A stretch of 64,000 nt of DNA from Lycocorax pyrrhopterus obiensis. Taxonomy: Eukaryota; Chordata; Aves; Passeriformes; Paradisaeidae. Below the pieces are notes generated by a model, which saw only the letters and a list, made by a program, of their open reading frames with translations, did no database searches and had not been told where the DNA came from. The stretch is from positions 31,223,629-31,287,628 of the forward strand of contig JACSVZ010000006.1 of assembly GCA_014706295.1 (NCBI GenBank). Reading direction: 5' to 3'. Each line of letters starts with the position of its first letter. Position 1 is the stretch's first letter. A program made the translations under genes and the position numbers. Below are positions 46,754-57,843 of this stretch, piece by piece.

Positions 46754-48661
46754 ACTACATATATATAAAATGTTGATTATAATTATTTTATTACTTTCAG
46801 TTTAGGATTATGCATTTCTATCAGAAATTTCAAATTGCAAGTCAAACTTGTATATTTTTCAACCACATTCATTTGAAAATGAGTTAAAAGACAAAATTAT
46901 AGATGGTTAACCATCAAAATGCCCTTGGTCTTTTCAGCAATGTTCTTTTTCAAGACACCTTATTCTTTTCTAATTAAGTAGATAAAGTGTTTATATATCC
47001 TGCTGAATACGCCACAATTTTGGCTTAGAGTTTCAAATTGTGTAATTTAATAGAAATCATACCACATTAATAATTGCAATGAATTCTACTGAAAGATTAT
47101 TTCAAATTGTAAAAATAAAGTCAGTGAATGACCCAGGTTTTCTCATGGTGTCTGAGGTACCATGTCATATAGAAAGAGAGGGTAAAAACTTGAGTCCAGG
47201 AGAAACTGCTAAAAAGTTCTGATAATCAGCAGTAGTACCAGAAGAACTGTTCAGATGTCACCTTTATCAAAACAACCCAAACAGAGTTATTACAAGCATC
47301 AAAGGTCTTCTGTCTCCTAGACCTGAGAAATGAGTGTTTGAAGATAGGTTATGATGTGTCCAGAGTGAAGTTTTGTTAGTGTATACATAGATTTATAAAC
47401 ATGTTGGTGACTAGTGCTGGTTACACATGCTGAAAAAGGAACACAGTTCATACAGCACCAAGATATTACAATACATTCTGGATTGAAACAACCATGATTT
47501 ACAGAAAAATTCTGAGAATATTTAATGTTTAAGTATTCAAAGTCTGTGGATCAGTTATACTGAAATAATTCTTGTTTAAAATGAAACTAAGATTGCTTAA
47601 ATGTGAGGATCAATTTGCTGCTTGTTTGCTAGTTTCAAAGTTACCATGAAAAGCTTAGAAATAATGCGACCAAGTTAACAAAATTCATATGTTTGCTATA
47701 CCTGTGAACACGCTCAGTGTGAAAGACACGGTGTTAGTGACCAGGGTCTAATTGGACACTGTACAATTTACAGCACTCTGCTAACATTTCACTTGGAAAC
47801 CTAATTATTTTGTTGTGCATATGAAAAATGATTTTTCTAGTTTCTATTTGTTCATAAAACATCAGACAAGCTCATGATTTGATAATGATATTTTATGAAA
47901 TTATTTTTCTCCCGTGTAATTTTTTGAGGGAGATGATTGCAGGAGCTGGAAATTGCCAGCCTGAGTTTGGCATGTTCCCAGAGCTTACTGTCATTGTGAT
48001 TTAAAACTGAAGTAAATCCTGCAAACTGACTTAAATCATGTATCCACAAAGTCTTAGCTGTACTCTGTTCATTGTAAAGTAAACAGTTTAACTTTTTACT
48101 GAAATTATTTTAAATATAGGCTGTTTGCAAAAAGCCTACGAAGTACTGATAACACATTCACTTTCTTTCTGTGATTCTTACATGTCTATATTTGGGAAAA
48201 GAATCTTTTAAACATATTTGCCTGAATACTCACTGGTGTTTACCTGGTCTGTGCAACTTGAATGGTGGAACCGCCCTGAGCAGGAATGGTGCCTGCAGGC
48301 AGTGTCTGTGCATGCTCCTCATGAGACATGAAACACTGTTCTAACTCAAAATTCCTATGACTACACACACATTCCTTTTTCTGAAACTCACGACCATCTG
48401 AAGATCTTCTCTTTGGTCTCAGCTAAAGTGATAAATTCTCTCCCGTAGACTTAGAAGCCAGAAAATGTCATTTAAATTTAAATAATATTTTAGCACAATC
48501 TGAAATCAACTAGTGAACTAATGTTTGATTATTTCTATTTTTTGGGTGCTTTTACATTTCCATTTTTAAAGATGATAAAGGGATAACATTTTGTCCAATT
48601 ATTTCATCTATTACACGAAGATTTCATTGCTATTGATTTTCACATTCACATCTCTCTCTTT

Positions 48662-48678
48662 TGTGTGTGTGTGTGTGT
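48662..48678. repeat. (TG)8 microsatellite
   Basis: About eight uninterrupted TG units in a T/C-rich setting. Short and probably polymorphic. Confidence 0.85.
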
Positions 48679-50223
48679 CTGTAAATGAGTTGTTTCTCTC
48701 ACTAAGGGATTTGCATGAAATAATATACACATTACCTTCATCTTGCTGCCAATGTTTGAACTCTATGGAGTTCTTAAAAGACTGCAACAGTTAACATTTC
48801 CTCTTAAATTTGCCATTTCTAATGGCAAGCATTAGAAATATTCATGACATAAGATTATAATCAACATAGTGTTAATGTTTACCAAAAAACACCAGTGCAA
48901 TTGTCAGGTATTGAAATACATTTGAAAATAATGTTCAAACAAAAAGCAACACACAAACAAGGCTGGCAAAATGTGTCCACACAGTCAAAAGTGGTTAAAG
49001 AAAAATGTGTAAGTTGTGCACGGATGTTAATAGCTATTCCCCCACTCCTCTTGACTATTTATCTGACAAGCCATGTTGATAATACCATATTATGGCACAC
49101 TCATGGAAATGATCATACAAATAAGAACATTTAATAAAGAAATTCCTCTTGTCTTTGACACCCAGCTCTTCTAGTCAGGACATGTTGTATCTGCTACTAC
49201 TTGTGTGGCACGAGGAATGCACTCAGCTCTAAACAGAACTGATGTAGATTACATACTGACTAATAAATAGAGCACCAAATTACCCTATTCTGTAAATGCA
49301 GTCCCAAATACCTTCTGCTACTTGCTTTGGTTGAGCATTTTTTTGCTCAGAGTGAAAAACTTGATTTTTTTCCGAAGAAATACATGATAATTTGGGTTTT
49401 TTTTAAAATAGTATTTAACATGGCCTAGATCAAGAATTCATGCCAGTTCCACACAAAATTGTTGTATCTAAGTGGATAATGTTTCCTGGAATGAAGAAGT
49501 AAATTTGTTTTTAAAAAATATTTTCATATTTGCAGGGGTGACTGTAAAGACTGAAAATGTGTTTGCATTCAGTTTTCTTAGAATTTCTTTCACAGAAAAG
49601 TTAGACCACTAGTCCTAAGTCAGATATAGAGGTTATTAATATTCAGCTAACATGTGTGGCTGTTTCATTTGAATACTTTTAAAATGTCGTCTGTTCTACA
49701 ACTGCCAGTGCACTCTTATTTGGAAGAAATACCCAAGTTCATTTCGAAAGTATGGGTCACCATTCAGGGTAAATGGCCACTCCCAAAAAAGTTATAAAAC
49801 TTTGTGCTAGATCTGAATTAGAACTTATTCTACAGTGCCTAGGTTTTTTTCCATATTATATCTATAATGGTAAATTCCAGTTATCTTATTCACTCTGATA
49901 GAACATTAGTTATTGTAATGCTTCTAGTACAGTCTCCTGGAAGTTGTAAGTTTAACAATTGGATAGTCTATTTCTAGAGGTTGCATGAAAGCACAAGTTT
50001 CAGTTATGTCTTAAAAAAACCCGAACTGTATTTTTGGTGGCTGAAGATATGTGAGGTAACAAAATCAAACACAGAACTTTAAATAAATGGAAATACATTA
50101 CTATGAATTGAATCATTCAGTTTATAAAAGAAGTGCTGAACCTGTATTGTCTTCAGAAATTCCAGGATAGTTCAAAAAATCAATGTGTTAAAATGCTAAT
50201 TCAGTTAATTTCTATAGTGTGAC

Positions 50224-50789
50224 TGTCCTGGTTCTGGCCATGGCAGGGTTAATTTTTGCAGTAGCCAGGAGGGGGCATAGCTAGGACCCAGGGATTACTC
50301 TATACCACCTCACACCATTGCTAGGGGTGGGGTGAAAGGGACTCTTTCATGAGGAGAAGGGGTTCCTTCTGGTCGAGTAAGCATGGCACCGGTCCTGAGC
50401 TGGAGGGAGCAGCTGGGTGGCACCAGTCTCAAGGTGGAGGGAGCGGTGGGGTGACATCGGTTCCAAGCTGGATGAAGCAGTAGGGGTGGCATGGCTGCAG
50501 TCGGGTTGAGCTCCACAGTGAGTATTTTTGCATGTGGCTCACACTCTCTTTTGTATGCTTTTATTATAACATTGTTACTGTTCCTGTTTGTTACCCTATT
50601 TCATTGCTGTTTCCAGTAAATTGTTCTTATCTCAACCCATGGTCTTTACCTTTTGTGCCTCCAATTGTCCTCTCCAGCCAGCCAGAAGGGGGATAGGGAG
50701 AGAGGAAGGGGGAGAGCACAAGCAGTACCTGTTTAGGAGAGTCTTAGTGGGAGCACTAAACTGGGGAGTACCATTCCTAAACCACGACA
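50224..50789 (+). mobile_element. Endogenous retrovirus LTR, avian ERVL-like
   Basis: The element starts TGTCCTGGTTCTGGCCATGG and ends CCTAAACCACGACA. These termini are typical of a bird LTR family (TGTCCTGGTTT...AGGGTTAATTTT and ...AAACCACGACA). It is 566 bp long. The 3' half has a T-rich block with TTATTATAAC and then TTATCTCAACCCATGGTCTTTACC, as in related avian LTRs. The middle contains diverged repeats of a unit like 'ggcaccggtcctgagctggagggagcag' (three copies, about 50385-50480). No clear target duplication (gtgac before, ctgag after). No internal genes. Confidence 0.8.
50385..50482 (+). repeat. Internal diverged tandem repeat in LTR U3
   Basis: Three diverged copies, each about 35 bases, follow the pattern 'ggcaccggt-cctgagctggagggagcag-tgggg'. 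They are spaced through the U3 part of the LTR at 50224-50789. Repeats in U3 are often duplicated enhancer units, though function here is not shown. Confidence 0.6.
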
Positions 50790-52039
50790 CTGAGCTTATG
50801 GCAACACAAGTTATTTCTGTCAAGCACTTGTGAACCAGCAGCCCAAATGAAATCAAATAGTGATTTTTTTGCCTTTCAAAAATTTACATCTGTGCATATA
50901 CCTGTTACACATAATGAAAGTTGACACACTTCACATCAAGAACTGATAGTTCATCTGACATTTTTCAAACAAGAACCAGAGGGCACAATTCAGTAACTGT
51001 AGCTTTCCTAAGTTTTATCACTGTGTACTTAGAGACATAGAGTAGTTCTGCCTGTACCACAAACTGCTAAAATGTTGTAACTGAATTTCTACTTACTGAG
51101 ACAGGGGCCTCGGTCAGAAAAGAAACAGAAAGATGTTGCTGATGTGGAAAGTAACAGCCTTTGCGAGCTGCCTGATATTGGCTGTACTGGTGTGTCCATT
51201 GCTTTTTCAGAAAGAAACCAAGACATATCTTCAGCAAAGGATTCCTTAAAACCCTATATATTTACATGAAAGGTATTGGTTTTGGAGAACTATTGTTCCT
51301 TCACATGCTTCTCCTTCCATCCTTCAAAAAAAAAAAAATACAAATACAACACTGGAAATAATGGTGGAAAAAAACTTGTCTGTAATGCTGGTATACTAGC
51401 TCCAGATGATAATGATTTTATTAGCATGACAAGAAAATAAATCTGCTTGTAGGTGGTAAAATTTGTTTAGTTTTCTCTTGCTTATCTATTCTAACATGAA
51501 AAGTAAACAAGCAAGGTAGCAAGTCAACCTCACATATCACTTATACTAAATTTCCACTTTAACTTTTTCATAAAGATATTTGAAAATATTGAGGAATCTG
51601 TAGTTGCCAAAACACAAATTATACATGTTATTGTATTATATATATTAAATAAATAATCTTCTGTAAGATGTTCTATGGCTTCAAGAAGTTATGAAGTATT
51701 TCTGCTATGATGAAGGATAGGGATCCTATGATTACATAGGATCCCTAACTCACTCACTAACGCAAGCATATTGAACACTGATAATTACTTAACAGGTTTT
51801 CTGTCCTGGGACTTTTTGCTGACAACCAGGTCCTACTGACTGCTACTGACAGTCCAAGCTGTTGAAGATGTAACTGCTCAATCACTGATTATAAATAGCT
51901 GCTGGAAAATCTGTTTCTTTCACACCTTTTCAGGTACCAGAGTTATTCAAACTTACTCAGCTATATAAACTAACCCGACACTGGATTTATCACGTTTCTT
52001 TACTCGAGGTGGCTGTAGAGAGCAAGTGTAAGAAGCATG
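50790..52039. other. Unique non-coding DNA with a strong hairpin
   Basis: No gene is recognised. It contains the 13-bp perfect inverted repeat at 51718-51747 and is otherwise AT-rich. Confidence 0.55.
51718..51747. repeat. Perfect 13-bp inverted repeat with 4-base loop
   Basis: The arms TAGGGATCCTATG (51718-51730) and CATAGGATCCCTA (51735-51747) are exact complements around ATTA. The arms contain both G/C and A/T, so this is less likely by chance than the AT-only palindromes. The stem is too short for a microRNA precursor; it could be a terminal-repeat footprint or a binding site. Confidence 0.8.
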
Positions 52040-52340
52040 GGTGATCCAACAGCAAGCAGTTCTAAAGGTGGAGTAGTTCAAGTGAAAAAAATGATTTGTT
52101 TAGGTTTCAATAAGATATTTAGTGCCCACAGTAAGTTATTCATTATACTGAAGGAAATACGGATTCATTCAAATGGGAAGAAATTAAATGCCTTAAAAAC
52201 TAACAGGACAATTTATTTGATAGCTTTGGAGTGATTGTTATTAGCTCATAGGGAGGTTTCTAGAGAAGTTCCTTCAAACCGATTTTAGAATTAGTTTTGC
52301 ATAGTATCCATGATCTTTTCATAGTGATATAAGGCGTTGA
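52040..52340 (+). mobile_element. Ancient CR1-type LINE reverse-transcriptase fragment
   Basis: The frame at 52037-52234 includes MICLGFNKIFSAHSKLF, matching the CR1 pattern 'YLDFSKAFDTVSHSKLL'. Downstream, gaggtttctagagaagttcc...ttttagaattagtttt matches the next conserved block of old CR1 copies (gttccacagggatcagttttaggactagtttt) after a frame change. The catalytic Asp of LDF is now Gly. Ends are approximate. Confidence 0.6.
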
Positions 52341-53290
52341 ATGATCAAAAAATGTGAAAAACCCAAACCCCCTAGATGATCTAAGAACTAGGATAAAAAA
52401 AGAAAATTATTAGTCACATAACAAGATATTTGACTATGAGAACATAGATTAAAATGATGCTGTCATTGTAAGAAATTATAGTTCTAGGTTCCTGTAAGTA
52501 GTGCCTGTTACATCTACCCATGTGATACCAGTGAATGTCAAGTGCTGTTTACATATACATACACTTTCCCCTCCTCCAATCCCCCCTCCCTCCCTCCCCA
52601 GTTTTGATTAGGTGCTCTGTCTGAAAGTTTTTAAAGGCATTTTCCTTACAGCTTGAACAGTTTTAAACATCTCTCCATTTAAAAGGAAAAAAACATCTGC
52701 TGAAGAGCATCCTATCTCTTGATCTTCAGTTCATTCAATAGCAACATTGCCCTTTTCTCCTCAGAGATCTCTGCCAGCCTTTTTTCTCAGTCATACACAT
52801 TTTTTGACCTGTGACAAAATCTGGTTTGACATACTACCCTGAGAATGACAGTTCTTCAAACTACATTTTATATGGCTATGGGGAAGAGGAGAATACACTG
52901 TCCAATTCTATATCCATGAACATTTTTGCTTCATTCATTGTTTCTTTTATATTTCTATATACTGTTGTAAAAAAGGAGTGCATTCTTCCATGTGAATTAT
53001 TTTTCTGAGAAGAGTTTTCATTACTTTTGTTTGAAGTCTTTTCTTATTTGTCTGCTGGAATTACTTCCATTTTTCAGCAACAGTCTGTGCTTTCTTTGCT
53101 TATTGTTAATATGATACTATTTTTCTAACCTAAATCTGATTAATTTGACCCATCTCTAGGCATTGAGGATGTTTCATGTTTTCATAATGGCATGGTGCTT
53201 TACAAAATAAATAATTCAGTATTATTTTTTTTTCCAAAAACAGTGGGAAGACGGACATTCTTTTTTCAACTACAGAATTAGAAACCTGAA
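52341..53290. other. Unique non-coding DNA with a C-rich tract
   Basis: AT-rich sequence without a recognised gene. The C-rich run at 52581-52599 is listed separately. A 65-codon frame at 52811-53008 has no recognisable features. Confidence 0.55.
52581..52599 (-). other. Potential G-quadruplex motif
   Basis: The - strand reads GGGGAGGGAGGGAGGGGGG, four G-runs separated by single A residues. This meets the standard quadruplex pattern with very short loops. The + strand is pure pyrimidine over this stretch. Confidence 0.75.
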
Positions 53291-53866
53291 GTCTAGTCGG
53301 AGGCCAGTAACTGCCTAGCAGTGAAGCCAGGCATCATGGTAACCCAGAGTTCAATCCTGTTCAACATCTTCATTAACAGGCTGGATGACAGAGCAGAGCA
53401 TAGTCTCGTCAAGTTTGCAGGTGACGCAAAACTGGGAGGAGGGATACACCAGAGGATCATGCTGCTATCCAGAACCTCAACAAGATGAAGAAATGGGCTG
53501 ACAGGAACCTCATGAAGTTCAACAAAGGACAGATGTAAAGTCCTGCATCTGGAGACGAACAGCCTTCTGCACCAGTATACACAGGGGTTGCCCATCCCCT
53601 GTTTCCCAAGTGGCTTGGTAAAAAAGGACCTGGCAGTCCTGGCTCCCGTGGCTCCCAGTCAAGCATGAGCCAGCTAAGTGCCCTTGTGGAAAAGGGTATC
53701 CCTGTGCAGCATATTGGAGTACTGTGTCCAATTCCAGGCTCCACCATATAAGAGATATGGGCATACTGGAGAGATCCCAAAGAGGCCCATGAAGATTTTA
53801 TGGGGCCTAGAGCATTTTTCCTACCAGGAAAAGCTGAGAGCAGGGATGCTGGATGCACTGGCTGAA
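53291..53866 (+). mobile_element. CR1 LINE 3' fragment, upstream tandem copy
   Basis: It covers the end of the CR1 reverse transcriptase and the start of the downstream conserved region. Readable blocks include ILFNIFINRLDD, KFAGDAKLGGG, KWADRNLMKFNKGQ-like and the 'tggagtactgtgtccaattccaggctcc' block. The catalytic FADD is read as FAGD, and frames are broken throughout. The usual stretch between 'gtgcccttg' and 'ggagtactgtgtcc' is shortened, which points to an internal deletion. It ends where a second copy begins. Confidence 0.85.
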
Positions 53867-54880
53867 GGGCAGAGCTCAAAGTGTTGTGGTGAGTGGGGGT
53901 ACATCTGGATGGTGTTCTTCAGTATTCGGTTCTAGGACCAATTCTGCTCAATACTTTTATCAATGATCTGAATGCAAGAGCTGAAAGAAACATTAGCAAG
54001 TTTGGTGATGATACCAAACTGGGAAGTGCTGTTGACTCTCTTGAGGGGTAGGAGGCCTTGCAGATTGGTGTAGGTAGATTGGCATTTTGGGCAATGACTA
54101 ATGGGATGAAAATTAACAAGTCAAGGGCTGGATTCTGCATATAGGACAATATATACAATGTCTGCCCTGCACACATTATAAATGGGAAGAGAAGTGGCTG
54201 GAGGGCAGTCTGGCAGAAAGGGATCTGGGGGTGCTGATTGACAGCAGGCTCAGCGTAAGTCATCAGTAGGCCTTGGAGACCAAAGGGCAAACTGCAGCTT
54301 GGGGTGCAGTGGACACAGTATAACCAACTGATCAAAAGAGATGATTGTTCTGTTGTATTTAATGTTAATACGGCTTCACCTTGAGTACTGTGTGAACTTC
54401 TTGGCCCCACAATTTAAGAAGGTGTGATGGTTCTTGAATTCATCCAGAGAAGAGGAACAAAGTCAGTGAAAGGGCTGGAGAGCCTGTGCTGTGTGGAATG
54501 GCTGAGCACTTTGAGCTTGTCTAGTTCGGAGAAAAGGAGGCTGAGGGACAACTTCATTGCTCTCCACAGCTTCCTGAGGAAGGGATGTGAAAATGGAGAT
54601 GCTTTTCTCTTTTCCCTGGTATCCAGTGCTAGGAAGTGTGTGAGAATTGTTCAAAGTTGCATGTGGGGAGGTATAGACTGGGCATTAGGAAGTATTTCTT
54701 ACCTGAGGAGGTGGGCAAGTACTGAAACAGTCTTCTTAGAGAGGTAGTTGATGCTCCAAGCCTGTCAGTGTTTAAGAGGCATTTAAGCAATGCCCTTGAA
54801 TGCCATGTTTAAGCTTTTGATCAGACCTGAAGAGGTCAGGTAGTTAGACTAGAGGATCATTGTAGGTGATTGTGTATTTT
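53867..54880 (+). mobile_element. CR1 LINE 3' fragment, downstream tandem copy
   Basis: It restarts at 'gtgttgtggtgagtggggtacatctgg' and repeats the same reverse-transcriptase region as the copy before it. Readable blocks include LGPILLNTFINDLNA and SKFGDDTKLGSAVDS (FADD read as FGDD). It continues into the 3' UTR with 'ggagaaaaggaggctgagggacaacttcattgctctccacagcttcctgagg' and on to about 54880. The terminal CR1 octamer repeats are not recognisable. Two frames of about 107 and 163 codons, one on each strand here, are incidental. Confidence 0.88.
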
Positions 54881-57413
54881 AAATGAAAATTTCTATTATA
54901 TCTATTTTATTCTTTAGTCATTTTACTCCTTTGGTTTTGGAGTCATGAGTGTGCTCACATGCTTCACACAGCCTCCTGATGCCACAAAGAGCAGACTTTT
55001 TTATATGCCCACTTTCACTGCAGACACGTACAGCTACAAGCTTGCTTTCATTTACAGAATTTCCTTTTGAAATTTAACTCCCTTGGCACCTAGCTCTTTT
55101 CTTTGGCAAACATTTTGCACCATACCCTATAAAGTCATAAAACCATCGTTCTGTTGGTGTCACCCCAGGAGAAGGGAGCTCTGTCATATGATTCCACTGA
55201 CTATAAAGCCTAATTTTATTCCTTGATATCTCATGTATCCAGGCAAAGGTAATTGAGGTGATACAGGCATTATGCAATGACTCCTCAGACTCTTATAAAA
55301 CATCAGGACTTTTCTAAAGGTATTTAAATGCTAGTTCCAGTTCCTGGGCTTACACTTTAAGACATGTTTTTTTCCTAATTTGTCCTTTATTTGGCTTTAT
55401 TCTTAGTTTAATTTCTACCTGCCACTCAGTACTGGAAGAAGAAAACTTTTCATTCTGAGGGGTCACATCAACACTCCAGTAATATTAAATAGGTCAAACT
55501 CACACTCAGGTTAAATTGATGTAGCTTAGCAAAACAAGGCAAAATTCTGATTGCCTAGAAGCAGAGAATAAATTAGCCTTTAGAGGTTTAAGTATCCTAA
55601 CTACAATAAACAGAAGTAGTTTTTGAAGGTTGATACAGCTGACAAAAGTGATTAAGAAAACTACCCGACCTTATAGAAAAGGGAGCACAGAACCATTTAA
55701 GAGCCTTTTATGTTTCAGTGTGTCAAAACCCTATAAAACTACAGCATGTTTTCTCATACATCAGTAGTAATTAGGGGAAAGATTATACTCTTACCTTATA
55801 CTCTTACCTGTGGAGAGTCTTGAAAGACAACAGAGCTATCTTGGTTACATGCAAGCTGCTAGGCTCATCAGGCAGATGAGGGAATGTAAAGCATCTGCTG
55901 AAAATCGTTTTAAAAATAATTGGTATAAAAAGTTATCTCCTTGCTGCAGTTCCTGGGAAAAAATCACACGGCACTTTGTAAACACAGGATTTGAATTTCT
56001 GATGAGGATGGGAAATTTTTTTTTTTAATATACATATATCCAAAAAAAGTAAACAGATGTTTTTTCAATTCCAAAGAAAGAAATTCTTGCTTCTGGGAAA
56101 ACCAAACAGAAAAGACAAGAAAATATACTTTGGTAAGTATGGTGAGGCATTGATAGCTGTGATTTTTCTACTTTTTTTTTTTTTACCTATAAATACCTGC
56201 TGTTATTTTGCAAACTTAGGCGTAATTGCCTCTGATCAGGAAGGTCTAGAAGGCTTGATTTTATGTTCAGAGTAATTACTTACAGCTTCATCTAGAATAT
56301 TTGGATTACTTTACATTATTATTATTATTATTAATATTATTGTTAATACCTCAGTTAAGAAAGAGGTTCTGTACCTACCAGTTGCAGACTTTGCCAGTTC
56401 TCAGGTGTTTCAAGGATGACTGTGTACTGTATTCAGGTACAAGAGCAGAGAAATGGACATGATGGTAACATTTCTACAAGGATGCATTTGTGACCATAAA
56501 ATTAAGAAATCACTTAGGGCTTCTAACTAACCACCTAACCTGGAGGAGCTGTGAGCTACCCATTGCCTGTGCTCACACAGAATAAATGACATGCAGATTT
56601 TCATGGACTTTCCTTGGAAATGTATATAATTATAAAAACCTTTTTAGTTCCATTTTCATTCATATAATTTTTCAATACAGTTTTCAATTTTTTAAGTTAA
56701 GCGCACTCTAGAACTTCTAGTAGGGAAACTGTAATTTGCTGTACAAAGCGAATAAGATCGTGTTTGTTGTTTATATAGTTTAGTAAAGCAATAAAACTTT
56801 AAACAAGTTTTACTTTGGCTTTCCATGGTCTGGTTCTTCATTATGATACAGTGTTTTTATTTTTATTTTATTGTTACAAATAGATTTAAAAAAAGAAATT
56901 TGGTTTTCTTCCGCAACATCCAAATTGTAGGGTCTAGGCTATTAACTGTATCTGGACCTAAACTGAAATTAGGGACACTTTTAGATAACAAACCTGTTAT
57001 TGCAATGGTTTTGTTTCTCTCTGATTCCAGATTTTCTCCCTTATTTTCAGCATCATTTGAAATTTCGATCTAAATTATAGGATGTCAGTGGAAGAAGTGC
57101 ACATTTTGAGCAATGACTTTAGTATTCATTAGGAAATAAGACTTCAGTAATTAGACTTAAATATCAAATCTTTTTGTCTGTAAACATAACACCTTAGTAT
57201 GGCTCAACTCGGACTTGGAGAAAATTTTTAGGAGAGAGACCCTGTTCCTACAACTGTGTGTTTTGTGATAATACTGCTACCTCAGTAAAAGTACTACCTC
57301 AATGTAACACAGACATCTGTTTCTGTGATATCTATAACCCTTGTCTAACACTGAAAGAAACAAATTGCAATTATGTGGTAATGGTGATGTTTCCTTTCCA
57401 AATCATCTCTTTC
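54881..57413. other. Unique AT-rich non-coding DNA
   Basis: No gene is recognised. A tandem pair of TTATACTCTTACC lies at 55783-55808, and an ATT-rich microsatellite lies at 56312-56345. Frames of 72-82 codons in this stretch show no family features. Confidence 0.55.
56312..56345. repeat. (ATT)n microsatellite
   Basis: About six perfect ATT units followed by interrupted ones (TTAATATTATTGTTAAT). Confidence 0.85.
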
Positions 57414-57843
57414 TGACAGTTTTTGCCATTCTGAAGGACATTCCGTAAGCAGAATATGCACAACTGAGAGTGCAAATGTATTTATTGACCGAGAGATGCA
57501 TTAAACCACAAGGACTAGCAAACTCCTCGCCTAAGTGTTAATACGTTCACCATCCTTGATGAGCGTCTGCAAGCGAGGCAGCCAAAGTCAGGAGAAATTG
57601 CCAAGGGCTCTGACCTCCTGTCTCCTGATTCTTTGACCTTATCCTTGGGATTTTTGTAAACTTTCACATCAGTATTTCTTCTTGTGAATCGTTGCATTGC
57701 TAATACTGTCTCAGCAATTGTGCTTTTGTCTGTGCTTTTACTTGTTTTATATCTCTTTCTTTCACAGACTTTCTCACAACTTAACAACTGTTGGTAAGAC
57801 TGGGTCAAGGTCACAGAGCAATGTGGCACCAAACTAGGGCATA
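57414..57843 (-). mobile_element. Probable endogenous retrovirus LTR
   Basis: On the - strand a TATAAAA lies at about 57745-57752. Further on are GGTTTAATGCATCTCTCGGTC and AATAAA (complement of 57481-57486), then about 65 bases to a possible CA terminus at 57414. The 'taatgcatctctcg...caataaatac' layout is like that of bird LTRs. A 105-codon frame on the same strand (57832-57515) has no retroviral protein features. The 5' end near 57843 is a guess and no target duplication was found. Confidence 0.5.

Larger units (their letters stand above)
43817..50223. other. Unique AT-rich non-coding DNA
   Basis: No gene is recognised. It includes a 22-bp perfect AT palindrome at 46732-46753 and a short TG repeat near 48.67 kb. 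It is among the most AT-rich parts of the window, and open frames are short. Confidence 0.55.

Noticed and set aside
53293..54747. Frames of 81-163 codons on both strands
   Set aside because: They are broken pieces of CR1 or antisense readings of it.
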